From Endotrypanum monterogeii (Eukaryota; Euglenozoa; Kinetoplastea; Trypanosomatida; Trypanosomatidae): a stretch of 17,778 bases of DNA. The DNA lies in contig CM007337.1 of assembly GCA_000333855.2 (NCBI GenBank), forward strand, positions 339,454 through 357,231. Reading direction: 5' to 3'. Under the pieces are notes generated by a model, which was not told the origin of the DNA, ran no database searches, and saw only the letters and a program-made list of their open reading frames with translations. Shown here one piece after another: positions 16,604-17,778 of the stretch. How positions within the stretch are numbered: the first letter of the stretch is position 1; each line of letters begins with the position of its first letter. The translations under genes were made by a program, and so were the position numbers.

Positions 16604-17699
16604 GTAGAGATGTATGTTTCCGTCTGTAGGCAGCATCCATCTGTGTTACACTACACTGCAATGTTCCGGCAAAGACACAACTACCCCCCTATGAATACCA
16701 GTAAGATAACGACTCCTTTTTTTTTTCTCGAGCACAACCTTGTGCGCCATACGATCGGGATTATGTATACTTGGATGCTTTCATCGACCCCTACTACGAC
16801 ACCCCCAAAATAAAACAGCTATTTAACCTATTTGAAATGCCCACGAAAATTCTTTATCCAACAGACCGGTGTCATTGTGAATCAACGTATAAATATGCAT
16901 CTTGCAGTCATTTCTACTTTTCTTCAAGAGTGGAAGCGTGAGTGGGCGCGACACCACACTCCGTCGGGGAAAAAAAAAGAAACAGGTCCGCAATCTTTTC
17001 ACGTTACAACACATTTCTTTTCTTCCTATCGCGCCACATCTTTGCTGCTAGTCGCCCCAAACCTTCCTCGATCATCTCATCACCGCCAACAGGGGTGCAT
17101 AAAAAAACCTCACTTCCGTCCTCAGAATAGTTCCCACAACAGAAAACACCTATACTAAAAAAACGAGATCGTTTCGCCCACCGATGCCCGCTGTCGTGGT
17201 GCTGAGTCACCCAATGCGGGTGTGCACGCGCGCGCCTGCGCCGCTGCGTTGGCGGTGTGCTGTGCTCGCCGTGCCGCGCGGGGTCTCCGCGTTGCGCTGC
17301 CTCTGTGGCGGCCACGCGCCGTGTGTCGCGTCAGCGTGCGGCCTGCCCATGTGCCCACCTGGTTCACCCCCCTCCACCATCAATTGATTTCTCTTCTCTT
17401 TCTCACACCTACACCCCTACCCCCACCCCCACACATACACAATCGCGCGCAGCTCGTCTTGGCCCGACTGCGCTCCGTGCCACACGCCCACGTGCATCCA
17501 CTCACGCCCCACGCTACCAGCGGAAAGACAGTATCACCACCCAGCAAAGCGCTGCCCGTCTGCGGCTGTCCACGCGAAAGCACATCGTCCTCGTCCCGGT
17601 GTTCTCTCGAGAGCGTGCCGTTGCACTCCCCAACGCTGCTGACCCCGCACCGCACGCCGCACCACCACCACTACTTCACCCCTCTGTGTGTGTGTCGCA

Positions 17700-17712
17700 C
17701 CCTTTTTCTCAG
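17700..17712 (+). promoter_or_regulatory. Trans-splice acceptor of the gene at the right edge
   Basis: CCCTTTTTCTCAG with AG at 17711-17712, preceded by a C/T-rich region. The next ATG, 30 nt downstream, is the first after it. Confidence 0.6.
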
Positions 17713-17742
17713 CCGTCGTGTGCCCTGCTGCCAGTTGCCGGA

Positions 17743-17778
17743 ATGCCTCTGGATTACCTGTACGGGAAATACACGCTG
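17743..17778 (+). CDS. Start of a rightward gene, truncated by the window end
   Basis: Twelve open codons (MPLDYLYGKYTL) follow the first ATG after a canonical acceptor, in the same orientation as the rightward block. The fragment is too short to identify the product. GC content here is higher than in the upstream intergenic DNA, as expected on entering a gene. Confidence 0.5.
   Translation, partial: MPLDYLYGKYTL

Larger units (their letters stand above)
15329..17742. other. 2.4-kb stretch with no firm gene
   Basis: It holds T-rich tracts just after the CDC123-like stop, a (TC)n(TA)n microsatellite (15619-15650), a TA run (15815-15831), a C11A15 homopolymer junction (15993-16018) and C9 at 16097-16105. 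A possible small secreted-peptide ORF lies at 16331. From about 17165 the sequence becomes GC- and C-rich up to the next gene start. Other ORFs here cross microsatellites or lack ATG. Confidence 0.6.

Overview
The window looks like nuclear DNA of a trypanosomatid (Kinetoplastea). No intron is needed to read any gene. Genes lie in directional blocks, and most starts follow a polypyrimidine tract plus AG, the signature of SL trans-splicing. Homopolymer, AC and TA tracts are frequent between genes. The proteins include kinetoplastid families, notably a META2-like protein with a DUF1935 (calpain-like) C terminus. Composition is mixed and less GC-rich than typical Leishmania; I cannot fix the genus.

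Layout. A leftward block (minus strand, read from the middle of the window outward) carries a 90-aa hypothetical protein (7532-7804), a 117-aa very basic protein (6163-6516), an ATP10-like mitochondrial ATP-synthase assembly factor (3894-5621) and the RNA lariat debranching enzyme DBR1 (1210-3018). A further leftward gene is implied by a splice-acceptor-like signal near 280. A rightward block (plus strand) carries a META2-like protein (9238-10572), a tail-anchored protein that I read as a divergent CDC123/D123-family member (13658-15328), and the first 12 codons of another gene (from 17743). The divergent strand-switch region at 7805-9237 separates the blocks. It holds a G-rich island and nested inverted repeats, and is the obvious candidate for bidirectional Pol II initiation.

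The genes do not form one pathway, as expected for trypanosomatid polycistrons. DBR1 resolves the branched intermediates of splicing, ATP10 serves mitochondrial F1Fo assembly, META2-like proteins are linked to the flagellum and stress in Leishmania, and CDC123 relatives are ATP-grasp chaperones of eIF2 assembly. Start codons were checked by eye. ATP10 and the CDC123-like gene have in-frame upstream extensions that begin only at TTG, so their starts are placed at the first in-frame ATG.

The most unusual points are four. The CDC123-like protein appears to have lost metal/ATP-site residues and gained a membrane anchor. The first ~100 bases have dinucleotide polarity opposite to the neighbouring sequence, as if written reversed without complementing. 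The strand-switch region contains structured G-rich DNA. The intergenic stretches on the plus strand are long (3.1 and 2.4 kb) and contain splice-acceptor-like sites and small ORFs but no convincing larger gene.
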